Assembly (NCBI GenBank): GCA_949740445.1
Contig: CATJIF010000046.1
Location: 1 to 34,281, forward strand
From: an uncultured Peptostreptococcaceae bacterium
Lineage (GTDB): Bacteria; Bacillota; Clostridia; Peptostreptococcales; Anaerovoracaceae
Reading direction: 5' to 3'
DNA: 34,281 nucleotides
Below are positions 1-7,604 of this stretch, piece after piece. The position numbers and the translations under genes are program-made. Positions within the stretch are counted from its first letter, which is position 1. Each line of letters opens with the position of its first letter. The notes under the pieces were generated by a model, which made no database searches, was not told where the DNA came from, and saw only the letters and a list, made by a program, of their open reading frames with translations.

Positions 1-372
1 GAGGAGATCATCCGCAGAGAATATCCGCAGGCGTGGCTGTCGGTAGAAGAGCGCCAAAGGCAGCTGAAGAAAATCTGCCGGGAGGCAAAGCAATATGCAG
101 AGGTAATTCCGGTGCTGATTGATATCCAAAGCTTAAGGCTGCCCGATGGCTCGGAGGATTGGGATGCAGAAACACCGCTGGTGCGGAGCGTGCTGGGCAA
201 TCGGTTGGATGCAGTATACAGCAGCGAGGAAAGCTACGGCGATTATTTTCAGAGGGCGTATCCAGAGGCAGTTCATCGGCTGGTGGATGTAAAACGGATG
301 CATTACCCCATCAGCGGAACGGAACTCCGGGCTATGGAATCAGAAAAGGAACGGAATCTATGGATCATATGA
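1..372 (+). CDS. NMN adenylyltransferase-like nucleotidyltransferase (C-terminal part)
   Basis: The 5' end lies outside the window; 123 C-terminal residues are readable from base 1 in frame 1. The fragment looks like the second half of a NadR-type nicotinamide-mononucleotide adenylyltransferase, which joins NMN and ATP to make NAD. Supporting residues are SSEESYG around 74-80, which resembles the 'SE.YG' segment of NadR, and RMHYPISGTELR at 99-110, which matches the ISGT-x-[IL]R nucleotide-binding motif of the family. The protein ends about 13 residues after this motif, so it has no C-terminal ribosylnicotinamide kinase domain. It overlaps the next gene, pnuC, by 13 bases, and this pairing with an NR transporter is the main support for NMN rather than another substrate. 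An alternative is a generic cytidylyltransferase-like protein. Confidence 0.72.
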   Translation, partial: EEIIRREYPQAWLSVEERQRQLKKICREAKQYAEVIPVLIDIQSLRLPDGSEDWDAETPLVRSVLGNRLDAVYSSEESYGDYFQRAYPEAVHRLVDVKRMHYPISGTELRAMESEKERNLWII

Positions 373-1088
373 TATCTGATATAAAGAAGAGCTTTAAAGA
401 GCTCAAATGGTACGAATACCTGATGGGCGCCATTATGGTTTTCATTGCGGCACGGGCGATGATCATGGCGTTTTCCACGGGAACATCCGACGGAAATCCG
501 CCGTGGCTTACAGTAATCAATTTTATCAGCGCTGTGTGCGGCGTTATCTGCATTTTCTTTACGGCAAAAGCGAATATCAGCAATTTCGTCTTTGCCACGG
601 TAAATACCATCGTCTATGCGATTTATCTTGTCTATTGGCATATCTGGGGAACGGCGGCGCTGGAAATCCTGTTTTACATACCCATGAATTTCGTGTCGTG
701 GTATTTCTGGGCAAAGAACAAAGATCAGGTGCTGACGCACAAGACCAGGGCAAAACAGCTCAGCGCGGTCCAGAATACTGCCTGCGCTGCGGTTGTACTG
801 GCGGGCGCTGTAGTATATCACGCGATTCTCGTAAGGATTGGCGGCGAGGTTGCGTGGTTCGATGCTTTTACGCTCAGCATAGGGATTATCGCCACCATAT
901 TAGAACTGTTCCGATACAGAGAGCAGTACGTCTGGTGGATCATTACTGATATCGTTTCGGTGGGGATGTACATTGCACATTTCGACGCGGTTTACCTTAC
1001 GAAGCGAAGCATTTATCTGATTATGGCAATCATAGGGCTTGTCAACTGGGCCAGGCTTCAGAAGAACAGGAATGCGGAGAATCAATAG
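360..1088 (+). CDS. pnuC: PnuC-family nicotinamide riboside transporter
   Basis: A 242-residue multi-spanning membrane protein expected to carry nicotinamide riboside into the cell for NAD synthesis. Hydrophobic segments lie near residues 20-40, 50-70, 75-95, 98-118, 138-160, 165-185, 190-210 and 216-232. PnuC hallmarks are the Trp-rich segment FVSWYFWAKNKDQ (111-123), EQYVWWIITDIVSV (188-201) and the terminal GLVNWARLQ. The start at 360 is chosen because AAGGA lies nine bases upstream; a second ATG at 369 forms an ATGA overlap with the previous stop but sits 18 bases from that site. The same open frame runs further upstream only inside the previous gene. Translational coupling with the NMN adenylyltransferase is likely. 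Confidence 0.93.
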   Translation: MDHMISDIKKSFKELKWYEYLMGAIMVFIAARAMIMAFSTGTSDGNPPWLTVINFISAVCGVICIFFTAKANISNFVFATVNTIVYAIYLVYWHIWGTAALEILFYIPMNFVSWYFWAKNKDQVLTHKTRAKQLSAVQNTACAAVVLAGAVVYHAILVRIGGEVAWFDAFTLSIGIIATILELFRYREQYVWWIITDIVSVGMYIAHFDAVYLTKRSIYLIMAIIGLVNWARLQKNRNAENQ

Positions 1089-1113
1089 AGCCGGGCGCTG
1101 CCGGTAACGAACG

Positions 1114-1163
1114 AAAAGGGCCGATGCACAGGGAAAATCCCTCATTGTGCATCAGCCCTTTGT
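1114..1163. terminator. Bidirectional intrinsic terminator between pnuC and the His/Cys-repeat gene
   Basis: A long inverted repeat: AAAAGGGCCGATGCACA (about 1115-1131) pairs with TTGTGCATCAGCCCTTT (about 1145-1161) with one wobble or mismatch. A-rich and T-rich flanks let it end transcription of the converging genes on both strands. Confidence 0.8.
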
Positions 1164-1183
1164 TCATTGGCTTACATATTCAA

Positions 1184-1624
1184 TCAGTGGCATCCGTGTC
1201 CGCCGCGGCCATGGTGCTGGCCGGAAACGGGCTGACAGGGGACAGATTGACAGGAGTTGTCACAGTAGCCGCCGCTGTGGTCGTAGCCACAATAGCCGAC
1301 GCCGTCGTGAAGATGGCGGCCGGTCTGCATACAGCCCTCGATGGTGCAGAGAGAATACGCTGTTTCTTCCTGGCTACGGACGAGCTGACAGGTTCTATCG
1401 CAGTATCCACAGTCGTGGTTATAGCCGCAGTAGCCGACGCCATCGTGGAGATGACGGCCAGCTTCCGTGCAGCCTTCTATCGTGCAGAGAGAATACGGCG
1501 CTTCTGCCTGCCTGTAGTGAGAGCGGTATCCGTGGTGTGCGTACGCTAAAATCGGAAACGAAAATAGCAGCGCCAGACAGAGGACAAGAACTCCCGTTGT
1601 AATCAGCCGTTTCTTAGTGTGCAT
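1184..1624 (-). CDS. Secreted His/Cys-rich tandem-repeat protein
   Basis: A 146-residue protein of unknown function. A signal peptide is clear: KKR, a hydrophobic run to residue 27, and a likely cut after AYA at about residue 29. The mature part holds two nearly identical 37-residue repeats (44-80 and 90-126) of the form YSLCTIEGC-x4-GRHLHDGVGYCGY-x-H-x2-GYCD-x2-CQ, followed by a tail rich in His, Gly and Cys. Each repeat carries six Cys and three His, suggesting a disulfide-knotted or metal-binding extracellular module. The start at 1624 has a near-perfect AAAGGAGGTG site; the longer in-frame start would place residues before a good signal peptide. It is separated by about 70 bases from the amidohydrolase upstream on the same strand. 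I know similar Cys/His repeats only from uncharacterised clostridial exported proteins. Confidence 0.75.
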   Translation of the reverse strand: MHTKKRLITTGVLVLCLALLFSFPILAYAHHGYRSHYRQAEAPYSLCTIEGCTEAGRHLHDGVGYCGYNHDCGYCDRTCQLVRSQEETAYSLCTIEGCMQTGRHLHDGVGYCGYDHSGGYCDNSCQSVPCQPVSGQHHGRGGHGCH

Positions 1625-1693
1625 AATACAACACCTCCTTTCCCGGTTCCCCTTCGACGGACCGAAGCGGGGCTTCCGTCCCATCAAGGGGGA

Positions 1694-3352
1694 TTATTTT
1701 GTTTTTTCATATACTTGAATGCCATCCATATAGGTGGCCAGTATATTGACTTTACGGATCTCTTCCGGTTCGATGGAGAAAATATCCTGATCCAGCAGGA
1801 CAAAATCAGCAATCTTTCCCTGTTTAATCGAGCCCTTTTCGCCTTCGCTGAACGAAGCGTAGGCAGGATTGAGGGTAAAACAGCGTACGGCTTGCGCAAC
1901 ACTCAGAGCCTGCTCCGGATGCCAGCCATCAGCAGGAAAGCCGCAGAGGTCTTTGCGCACAACCGCAGCGTAGATATTTTCCATAATGTTTAAGCTCTCT
2001 ACAGGACAGTCAGAACCTCCAGCGGTAACGACGTTATTTTCGATGTAGCTTTTCCAGGCGTAGGAAGTGGCAGCAAGCTCGCTTCCGATGCGGTTTTCTA
2101 CGATGTGGAGATCGTAATTCAAGAAAATGGGCTGAATGTAGGCGATCAGATGCATGCGGGCAAAGCGCGCAATCATAGCGGGGTCGGTAATCTGGCAATG
2201 GATAATACCGTGTCGTTCATCCTCGCGGGGATAGAGCTTCTGTGCCCGCTCGATGCTGTTTTGCACCGATTCGATGGCGCCGTCGCCGATGGCGTGGATG
2301 GCGATCTGCATGCCATGTTTCTGCGCAAGCTCCACCATAGCATCCAATTCCTCTTGGGTAAAAACCTGAATGCCGCAAGTGGAAGGGTCGTCGGCATACG
2401 GCTTGCGCATCAAAGCGGTACGAGCGCCTAAAGAGCCATCCTGCAGCACTTTAAAAGGCCCCAGCTTAAAGCGCGAATCGCCCCAGCCTGTGTGATAGCC
2501 GCAATCCAAAAAGCTCTGCAATTTTTCCACAGAAGGCAGATTGCACTGCTCGTAAATGCGCAATTTGAGATTGCCTTCTTCTTTTAAGCGCATATAAGTA
2601 TGGATGACTTTTTGAAAATTATTAGGAACATCTTTAAAGTCGTCGGTGTGGATTTCCGTAATGCCGTGAGACAGTGCATGCTCTGCGCTGAGGCGAATCA
2701 GCTCGCGCAGGCTTTCCTCCGTTTCTTCGGGGATAGCATCCAAAACCAGTTTACGGGCGGCCTCGCGAAAAATGCCCAGCGGCCGGCCGTTCTCGTCCAC
2801 GTCGATCTGCCCTCCCTCGACCTGGCAGCAGGATTCGCTCATGCCCATCAGCTCCAGCGCCTTGCTGTTGACGGAGATGATGTGACCGCAGGTTCGCGTA
2901 AAGGCCAGCGGATGCACGGTGCTGATCTTATCCAGGTCGTAACGATTTAAAAAGCGCGCCTCGTCGGTAAAATGATCGTGATTCCAGCCGCGGCTGCGAA
3001 TCCACTGTCCGGCGGGGACTTGCCTCTCTTCGATATAGCGGCGGCTGATTTCAATCGCCTGGGCGATGGAAGTAGCGTCGGTCAGATTGATATCGCGCAG
3101 GTACATGCCCAGCGAAAGCACGTGCATGTGGGAATCCGTAAACGCCGGAAGTACCGTAGCGCCCCGCAGATCGACCTCTTCGATGCGGCCGTCTGCCTCA
3201 CTGCGGCCAGCGGACAGCGCGCGCACCTCTTCCAGGCTTCCCACAGCGGCATAGCGCCCGTCGCAGACCCACATGGCGGAAGCCTTCTGCAGCTCTGCAC
3301 CATCTGCAGATTCCATGGTAACGATGTTTCCATTGAAAAAAATTCGATTCAT
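1694..3352 (-). CDS. YtcJ-like metal-dependent amidohydrolase
   Basis: A 552-residue protein of the amidohydrolase_3 (YtcJ) group, which hydrolyses amide or related bonds in small molecules; the substrate is not predictable. The fold markers are in order: the N-terminal beta sandwich, DSHMH at 73-77 (metal ligands H75 and H77), KVLQDGSLGARTA at 301-313, AIHAIGDGAIE at 351-361, and AGGSDCPVE at 444-452 with the catalytic Asp. The C-terminal stretch GSIKQGKIADFVLLD (508-521) is the usual end of the family. Length is typical and the protein has no signal peptide, so it is likely cytosolic. The gene stands alone ahead of the His/Cys-repeat gene. Confidence 0.88.
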   Translation of the reverse strand: MNRIFFNGNIVTMESADGAELQKASAMWVCDGRYAAVGSLEEVRALSAGRSEADGRIEEVDLRGATVLPAFTDSHMHVLSLGMYLRDINLTDATSIAQAIEISRRYIEERQVPAGQWIRSRGWNHDHFTDEARFLNRYDLDKISTVHPLAFTRTCGHIISVNSKALELMGMSESCCQVEGGQIDVDENGRPLGIFREAARKLVLDAIPEETEESLRELIRLSAEHALSHGITEIHTDDFKDVPNNFQKVIHTYMRLKEEGNLKLRIYEQCNLPSVEKLQSFLDCGYHTGWGDSRFKLGPFKVLQDGSLGARTALMRKPYADDPSTCGIQVFTQEELDAMVELAQKHGMQIAIHAIGDGAIESVQNSIERAQKLYPREDERHGIIHCQITDPAMIARFARMHLIAYIQPIFLNYDLHIVENRIGSELAATSYAWKSYIENNVVTAGGSDCPVESLNIMENIYAAVVRKDLCGFPADGWHPEQALSVAQAVRCFTLNPAYASFSEGEKGSIKQGKIADFVLLDQDIFSIEPEEIRKVNILATYMDGIQVYEKTK

Positions 3353-3512
3353 ACTCCACCTCGCGAAATTTCCATAACCCCGTAAAACGTAATCGGAAGT
3401 GACGATATTTACTTACCTTAAGAATACTCCGCCAGACGCTGTATGGCAAGAGGAATGGAGCGAATCAAAAAAATATTCTTGAGATTTTTGAAGAAAAGTG
3501 GTATATGTAGAA

Positions 3513-3540
3513 TTGAGATATTGTGCAAAACAAATAAAAT
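3513..3540 (+). promoter_or_regulatory. Candidate sigma-A promoter for the YbjQ-like gene
   Basis: TTGAGA at 3513-3518 and TAAAAT at 3535-3540 are separated by 16 bases. The site lies 66 bases before the start codon in an AT-rich spacer. A second TTGAGA at 3479 has a poorer -10. Confidence 0.45.
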
Positions 3541-3606
3541 ATGCAAAGAAATAAGCATGAAAGCAAAGTGCACAAGAGGATGGGAAACAGAAAGGGGAGA
3601 TATATC

Positions 3607-3918
3607 ATGCTGTTAGTAACGACGGAAACAATTACCGGAAAAGAGCTGGAACTGCTGGGATTAGTCAAGGGAAGCACCATCCAGTCAAAACATTTGGGCA
3701 AAGATATTACGCAAGGGTTTAAAACGTTAGTGGGCGGCGAGCTGAAGGCATATACGGAAATGATGAACGAAGCGAGAACCCTCGCTACACAGCGTATGAT
3801 CGAAGAAGCGCAGCGGCTGAATGCCGATGCGATAGTGGCAATGCGTTACTCGTCGTCGTCCATTATGCAGGGAGCGGCAGAAGTGATGGCCTACGGAACG
3901 GCGGTTAAATACAAATAA
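3607..3918 (+). CDS. YbjQ/UPF0145 family protein
   Basis: A 103-residue cytosolic protein of the YbjQ (UPF0145) family, whose function is not settled and which is often labelled a putative heavy-metal-binding domain. Typical features are the opening LLVTTETITGKELELLGLVKG, the central TLVGGELKAYTEMMNEAR segment, and ADAIVAMRYSSSS near the end. The start at 3607 is preceded by AAAGGGGAG at a normal spacing; an open frame extends to 3541 but that earlier ATG lacks a good ribosome site and gives a charged non-family extension. It is followed after 37 bases by the hydroxyacid dehydrogenase gene and may be cotranscribed with it. Confidence 0.9.
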   Translation: MLLVTTETITGKELELLGLVKGSTIQSKHLGKDITQGFKTLVGGELKAYTEMMNEARTLATQRMIEEAQRLNADAIVAMRYSSSSIMQGAAEVMAYGTAVKYK

Positions 3919-3955
3919 AACCGTCCGGTGGAGGGAAAACGGCAGGAGGTAGCGC

Positions 3956-4942
3956 ATGAGACTGTTTGTATATAACTACAGGGATTACGACGAAGAAACA
4001 TATTTTAAGAAATACGGTGCGCTTTACAATGCGGAGCTGACGCTGTGTTCTGACAGCCCTTCCATGGAAAACCTGGAACGGCTGCAAGGCTTTGATGCGG
4101 TCAGCATCATCACGACACCTACGGGGCGCGATGTGCTAAAGAAGATGAAGGAAATGGGCATCCGCTGCGTAGCGACACGCTCCATCGGCGTCAACCACAT
4201 TGATCTGAAAGCCGCAGAGGAGTTGGGAATTACCGTCTGCAATGCCGTGTATCCGCCGGATAGCGTGGCAAATTACGCCATCATGCTGATGCTTATGTGC
4301 TGCCGCAAAGTAATTCCTACACTGAAGCGGGCGGAAATCCAGGACTTTTCGCTGCCGGGAAAAAAGGGCAAAGAGATTTCCGTTTCTACAGTAGGCGTTA
4401 TGGGAACCGGCCGCATCGGCCGGACCGTAATCCGCCATCTCAGCGGCTTCGGCTGCCGGATTCTGGCTTACGACCTTTACGAAAACGACGAAGTAAAGAA
4501 GTATGCGCAGTATGTAGACCGCGAAACGCTGCTGAAAGAATCAGATATTCTTACGCTGCATATGCCTTATACCGAAGAAAATTATCACTTGGTTGATGAG
4601 AGGGCGTTTGTACAGATGAAAGAGGGTGCAATTCTGATTAACACCGCCAGGGGAGAGCTGATCGACACCCAGGCGCTGATTGCGGCTGTGCAGTCGGGGA
4701 AAATCGGCGCTGCTGGCCTGGATGTCATCGAGCAGGAAACCGGGCTGTACTATGCAAATCTGATGGATCGGCCTCTGGCAAACGGGGAATTGGCGGTTTT
4801 AAACAGCTTCCCCAATGTAATTGTAACGCCGCATACCGCGTTTTACACCGATGAGGCAGTGGGCAGCATGATTCAGAGCACCATCGAGGGCTGTTGCCTG
4901 GCGCTGGAAGGAAAAGAAAATCCCTATGCCTTCCGCGGATAG
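3956..4942 (+). CDS. D-2-hydroxyacid dehydrogenase (D-lactate dehydrogenase / VanH-like)
   Basis: A 328-residue NAD-dependent dehydrogenase that should reduce a 2-keto acid such as pyruvate to the D-hydroxy acid. Visible motifs are TRSIGVNHIDLKAA (74-87), the nucleotide-binding loop GVMGTGRIGRTVI (147-159), NTARGE (229-234, catalytic R232), an acidic residue near 261, and TPHTAFYT (291-298, catalytic H293). The TRSIGVNHID and PHTAFYT segments are closest to the VanH/D-LDH branch rather than glycerate or phosphoglycerate dehydrogenases. The start has AGGAGG seven bases upstream. No D-Ala-D-Lac ligase or VanX is nearby, so a fermentative role is more likely than vancomycin resistance. Confidence 0.9.
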   Translation: MRLFVYNYRDYDEETYFKKYGALYNAELTLCSDSPSMENLERLQGFDAVSIITTPTGRDVLKKMKEMGIRCVATRSIGVNHIDLKAAEELGITVCNAVYPPDSVANYAIMLMLMCCRKVIPTLKRAEIQDFSLPGKKGKEISVSTVGVMGTGRIGRTVIRHLSGFGCRILAYDLYENDEVKKYAQYVDRETLLKESDILTLHMPYTEENYHLVDERAFVQMKEGAILINTARGELIDTQALIAAVQSGKIGAAGLDVIEQETGLYYANLMDRPLANGELAVLNSFPNVIVTPHTAFYTDEAVGSMIQSTIEGCCLALEGKENPYAFRG

Positions 4943-5322
4943 AAAAAATGCCGCCGAATCCGGGCGGAGATGCTGAAAAAGAGACAGCTTAAAAAATACC
5001 AGATGGCTGTAAATATAAAACTGATCTGCCCCAAAAAATGCAGGCGCAGGCTTTCGTAGTTCCAGACATTCCAGCGAAGCCAGAGATTGACGACGCTTCC
5101 GACCGCCAGTTCGGCGGCAGTAATCATCAGCGCGCCAATCAGGGCCTTCTGCCAGGAGGGCAGATCTGGCATCGCTTCGTCGATTGCATAGAGCAGAGCA
5201 AAACACAGCCCCCCGGTCAGGCTCATGGTCCAGTGGGTATAGCCACGAAAGCAAATCTCTAAATATGGATAGGCAGCACAGCCTAAAAGGAATGTCATTG
5301 CGATTCTTGTTGATTTATTCAT
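4924..5322 (-). CDS. Small PF06541-type membrane protein (putative ABC-transporter type IV / CmpB-like)
   Basis: A 132-residue membrane protein with about four hydrophobic spans. The segment RWNVWNYESLRLHFLGQISF resembles the W-[DN]-Y-S-x2-P-x-N-x2-GQI signature of PF06541, and FRGYTHWTMSLTGGLCF is typical of short clostridial members. Function is unknown; the ABC-transporter label in this family is weakly founded. The start at 5322 is the first Met of the conserved region but has no clear ribosome site; CGGAGG lies 23 bases upstream, so the true start could differ. The 3' end overlaps the dehydrogenase gene by 19 bases tail to tail. A larger relative sits at 26539. Confidence 0.7.
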   Translation of the reverse strand: MNKSTRIAMTFLLGCAAYPYLEICFRGYTHWTMSLTGGLCFALLYAIDEAMPDLPSWQKALIGALMITAAELAVGSVVNLWLRWNVWNYESLRLHFLGQISFIFTAIWYFLSCLFFSISARIRRHFFYPRKA

Positions 5323-5420
5323 AATGAGGATAGTATTTGCAGAAGCCTCCGTTTCAAAAGCGGAAAATAAAGGACAGCCGCCCGTGCGGTGAAACAGATA
5401 AAAAATAAGGAGTAAAAGCC

Positions 5421-6554
5421 ATGGAAACATCGAAAGTGTATTACACAACCTTCCGTACCGAGGTGGGAAGAAGCGTTTTAGATAAGCTGAAAAAATTAGT
5501 GCTCGAAGCTGGCTTTGATGAAATTGATTTTAAAAATAAATTTACAGCGGTTAAAATCCATTTTGGCGAACCGGGAAACCTCGCCTATTTACGGCCTAAC
5601 TACGCAAAGGTGATTGCGGATCTGGTAAAGGAACGCGACGGAAAGGTATTTCTGACCGATTGCAATACGCTGTATGTGGGCGGCAGAAAGCATGCGCTGG
5701 AGCACCTGGATTCTGCTTATACCAACGGCTATAATCCGTTTACACTGGGATGCCACGTGCTGATTGCCGACGGGTTGAAGGGAACGGATGAAGCTCTCAT
5801 TCCCATCGACGGCGAATTTGTAAAAGAAGCGAAAATCGGCCGGGCTCTGGCAGATGCCGACATTATCATTTCCATGAACCATTTCAAAGGCCATGAATCC
5901 ACAGGGATGGGCGGCGCCCTGAAGAACATAGGAATGGGCGGCGGTTCCCGGGCGGGAAAGATGGAAATGCACAACAGCGGAAAGCCCGGCGTTCATCAGG
6001 AGCTTTGCATCAGCTGCGGCGCGTGCCGCAAAAACTGCGCTCACGGCGCGATTTCTTTCGTGGAAAAGAAGGCGCAGATCGACCGCGAGGTATGCGTCGG
6101 ATGCGGGCGCTGCATCGGCGTATGTCCGGTAGATGCGATTCACACCTTCTGGGATGAAGCTAACGACGTACTGAATAAGAAAATCGCCGAATACACGGCG
6201 GCGGTGTTGAAGGATAAGGAGCACTTCCACATTTCCTTTGTGATGGATGTATCGCCCAACTGCGACTGCCATTCGGAAAACGATATGCCCATCGTACCCG
6301 ATGTAGGAATCTTTGCCTCGAAGGACCCGGTAGCGCTGGATCTGTGCTGCACGGAAATGGTAAACCGCCAGAAGGCCAATAAGGATTCGGCTCTGGGCGA
6401 TGTACTGGAAGAAAATCACTGCGATGGCTGCGGCTGCGGAAGCTGCGATTACATCCAGATGTTGCATCCGACGACAAACTGGAAAGCAGCGATTGAGCAG
6501 GGAGTAAAAATGAAGATCGGCAGCGACAAATACGAGCTGATCGAAATAAAGTAA
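5421..6554 (+). CDS. DUF362 domain protein with two [4Fe-4S] ferredoxin motifs
   Basis: A 377-residue cytosolic iron-sulfur protein. The N-terminal DUF362 part includes AVKIHFGEPGN (43-53), TDCNTLYVGGRKH (79-91) and MNHFKGHESTGMGGALKNIGMG (about 152-173). It is followed by two classical clusters, C196-x2-C199-x2-C202-x3-C206 and C225-x2-C228-x2-C231-x3-C235 with Pro after the last Cys, and a C-terminal CDGCGCGSC group (C334, C337, C339, C342) that could bind another metal centre. The family is thought to take part in redox chemistry but no reaction is established. Length is usual. The start follows AAGGAGTAAAAGCC. A lipoprotein gene follows after 25 bases, and the two probably form an operon. 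Confidence 0.9.
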   Translation: METSKVYYTTFRTEVGRSVLDKLKKLVLEAGFDEIDFKNKFTAVKIHFGEPGNLAYLRPNYAKVIADLVKERDGKVFLTDCNTLYVGGRKHALEHLDSAYTNGYNPFTLGCHVLIADGLKGTDEALIPIDGEFVKEAKIGRALADADIIISMNHFKGHESTGMGGALKNIGMGGGSRAGKMEMHNSGKPGVHQELCISCGACRKNCAHGAISFVEKKAQIDREVCVGCGRCIGVCPVDAIHTFWDEANDVLNKKIAEYTAAVLKDKEHFHISFVMDVSPNCDCHSENDMPIVPDVGIFASKDPVALDLCCTEMVNRQKANKDSALGDVLEENHCDGCGCGSCDYIQMLHPTTNWKAAIEQGVKMKIGSDKYELIEIK

Positions 6555-6579
6555 GAAAAGAGAAAAGGAGAAAAGAAAA

Positions 6580-7461
6580 ATGCAGAAGAAATGGAAAAAG
6601 TCAGTGGCATTGGTACTGGCTCTGATGATGGTCTTTGCGCTGGGAGCCTGCGGTGGCGGCGATGACAGCGGCAACGGTGGCGATTCCGTCGACGATGTGA
6701 TGAAAACCGCGCAGGAAGCCCTGTCCAAGGTTGAGAGCATGAGCTATGAAATGAACATGACTATGAACATGAGCGCAGGCGGGCAGAGCATTGAGAGCGA
6801 AACGGTCGGAACGATTCAGTACATATCCGATCCTCTGATGATGAGTATGAACATGAGCATGGATATGGGTGTTCAGGGTTCGGCCGAGATTCAGATGTAT
6901 GCTGAACAGTCCGGCGACGAGTTTATCATGTACATGAGCCCGGATGGAACCAACTGGGGCAAGCAGACGCTGTTAGATGCCGAGCAGTTAGAGCAGTACA
7001 ATGCACAGGATTCCATGAATCTGTACCTGGGCAGCATCAATTCCTTTAAGGAAGTCGGCACCGAGCAGGTAAACGGCAAGGATGCAGTAAAATACGAAGG
7101 TACGATTTCCAATGAAGAGCTCAGCGAGGTTATGGAAACCGCCGGTACGGCAGACAGTCTGACGCAGCTGGGGATTACGGAGGATCAGGTAGTTGCTATG
7201 TACTCCGAGCTGGGAGATCTTCCGGTACAGGTTTGGATCGAGACAGAAAGCGGCCTGCCCGTAAAGTACGAGATGGATATGACCGATATGATGCAGAAGC
7301 TGATGGATAAGGTCGTTGAAAGCATGGGCGAAGATGCTGCTGGCATGACGATTACGATGGATAAGGTATTCGTTTCGATGAGCCTGTCCGACTTCAATGC
7401 GGTCAGCGAAATCGTAATTCCGGAAGAAGCGAAGAACGCGCAGGAAATGACTTTAATGTAA
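6580..7461 (+). CDS. Met-rich lipoprotein (LppX/DUF6612-like)
   Basis: A 293-residue exported lipoprotein. KKWKKS, a hydrophobic core and the lipobox LGAC (21-24) give lipidation at C24, followed by a Gly/Asp linker. The body has the alternating beta-strand pattern of the DUF6612/LppX fold: EMNMTMNMS near 57-65, MMSMNMSMDMG near 88-98, then GKDAVKYEGTIS and VQVWIETESGLPVKYEMDMTDMM. Many strands present Met on alternating positions. Such proteins form open beta half-barrels that hold hydrophobic ligands, but the ligand here is unknown. A good GGAGAAAAGAAAA site precedes the ATG. The family assignment rests on overall pattern rather than on a catalytic motif. Confidence 0.78.
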   Translation: MQKKWKKSVALVLALMMVFALGACGGGDDSGNGGDSVDDVMKTAQEALSKVESMSYEMNMTMNMSAGGQSIESETVGTIQYISDPLMMSMNMSMDMGVQGSAEIQMYAEQSGDEFIMYMSPDGTNWGKQTLLDAEQLEQYNAQDSMNLYLGSINSFKEVGTEQVNGKDAVKYEGTISNEELSEVMETAGTADSLTQLGITEDQVVAMYSELGDLPVQVWIETESGLPVKYEMDMTDMMQKLMDKVVESMGEDAAGMTITMDKVFVSMSLSDFNAVSEIVIPEEAKNAQEMTLM

Positions 7462-7525
7462 GCCTTTCGCCGGATCTTTCGATGTGCGCTTTGCCGTACA
7501 GATGACATGAAAAGAATTGTAACAG

Positions 7526-7567
7526 TAAAAATCGTCTCTCTGAAACAGCAGGGAGACGATTTTTTTA
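7526..7567 (+). terminator. Intrinsic terminator after the lipoprotein gene
   Basis: AAAATCGTCTC(TC) pairs with GGGAGACGATTTT around an AAACAGC loop, followed by a run of T to 7566. The A-rich left arm makes it work on the minus strand too, for the SDR gene. Confidence 0.9.
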
Positions 7568-7604
7568 TAGATGCCGAAAACGACGCTTGCAAATAAAAGT
7601 GCGC

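Noticed and set aside
159-359. N-terminal extension of pnuC
   Set aside because: It lies inside the preceding coding frame; a well-placed ribosome site supports 360.
3956-4942. Vancomycin-resistance VanH
   Set aside because: Motifs fit the VanH/D-LDH branch, but no VanA/B-type ligase, VanX or VanS/R is nearby; a housekeeping D-2-hydroxyacid dehydrogenase is simpler.
5589-6740. 383-codon open frame on minus opposite the DUF362 gene
   Set aside because: The plus-strand product has clear ferredoxin motifs; the minus product has no domain pattern and arises from codon bias.
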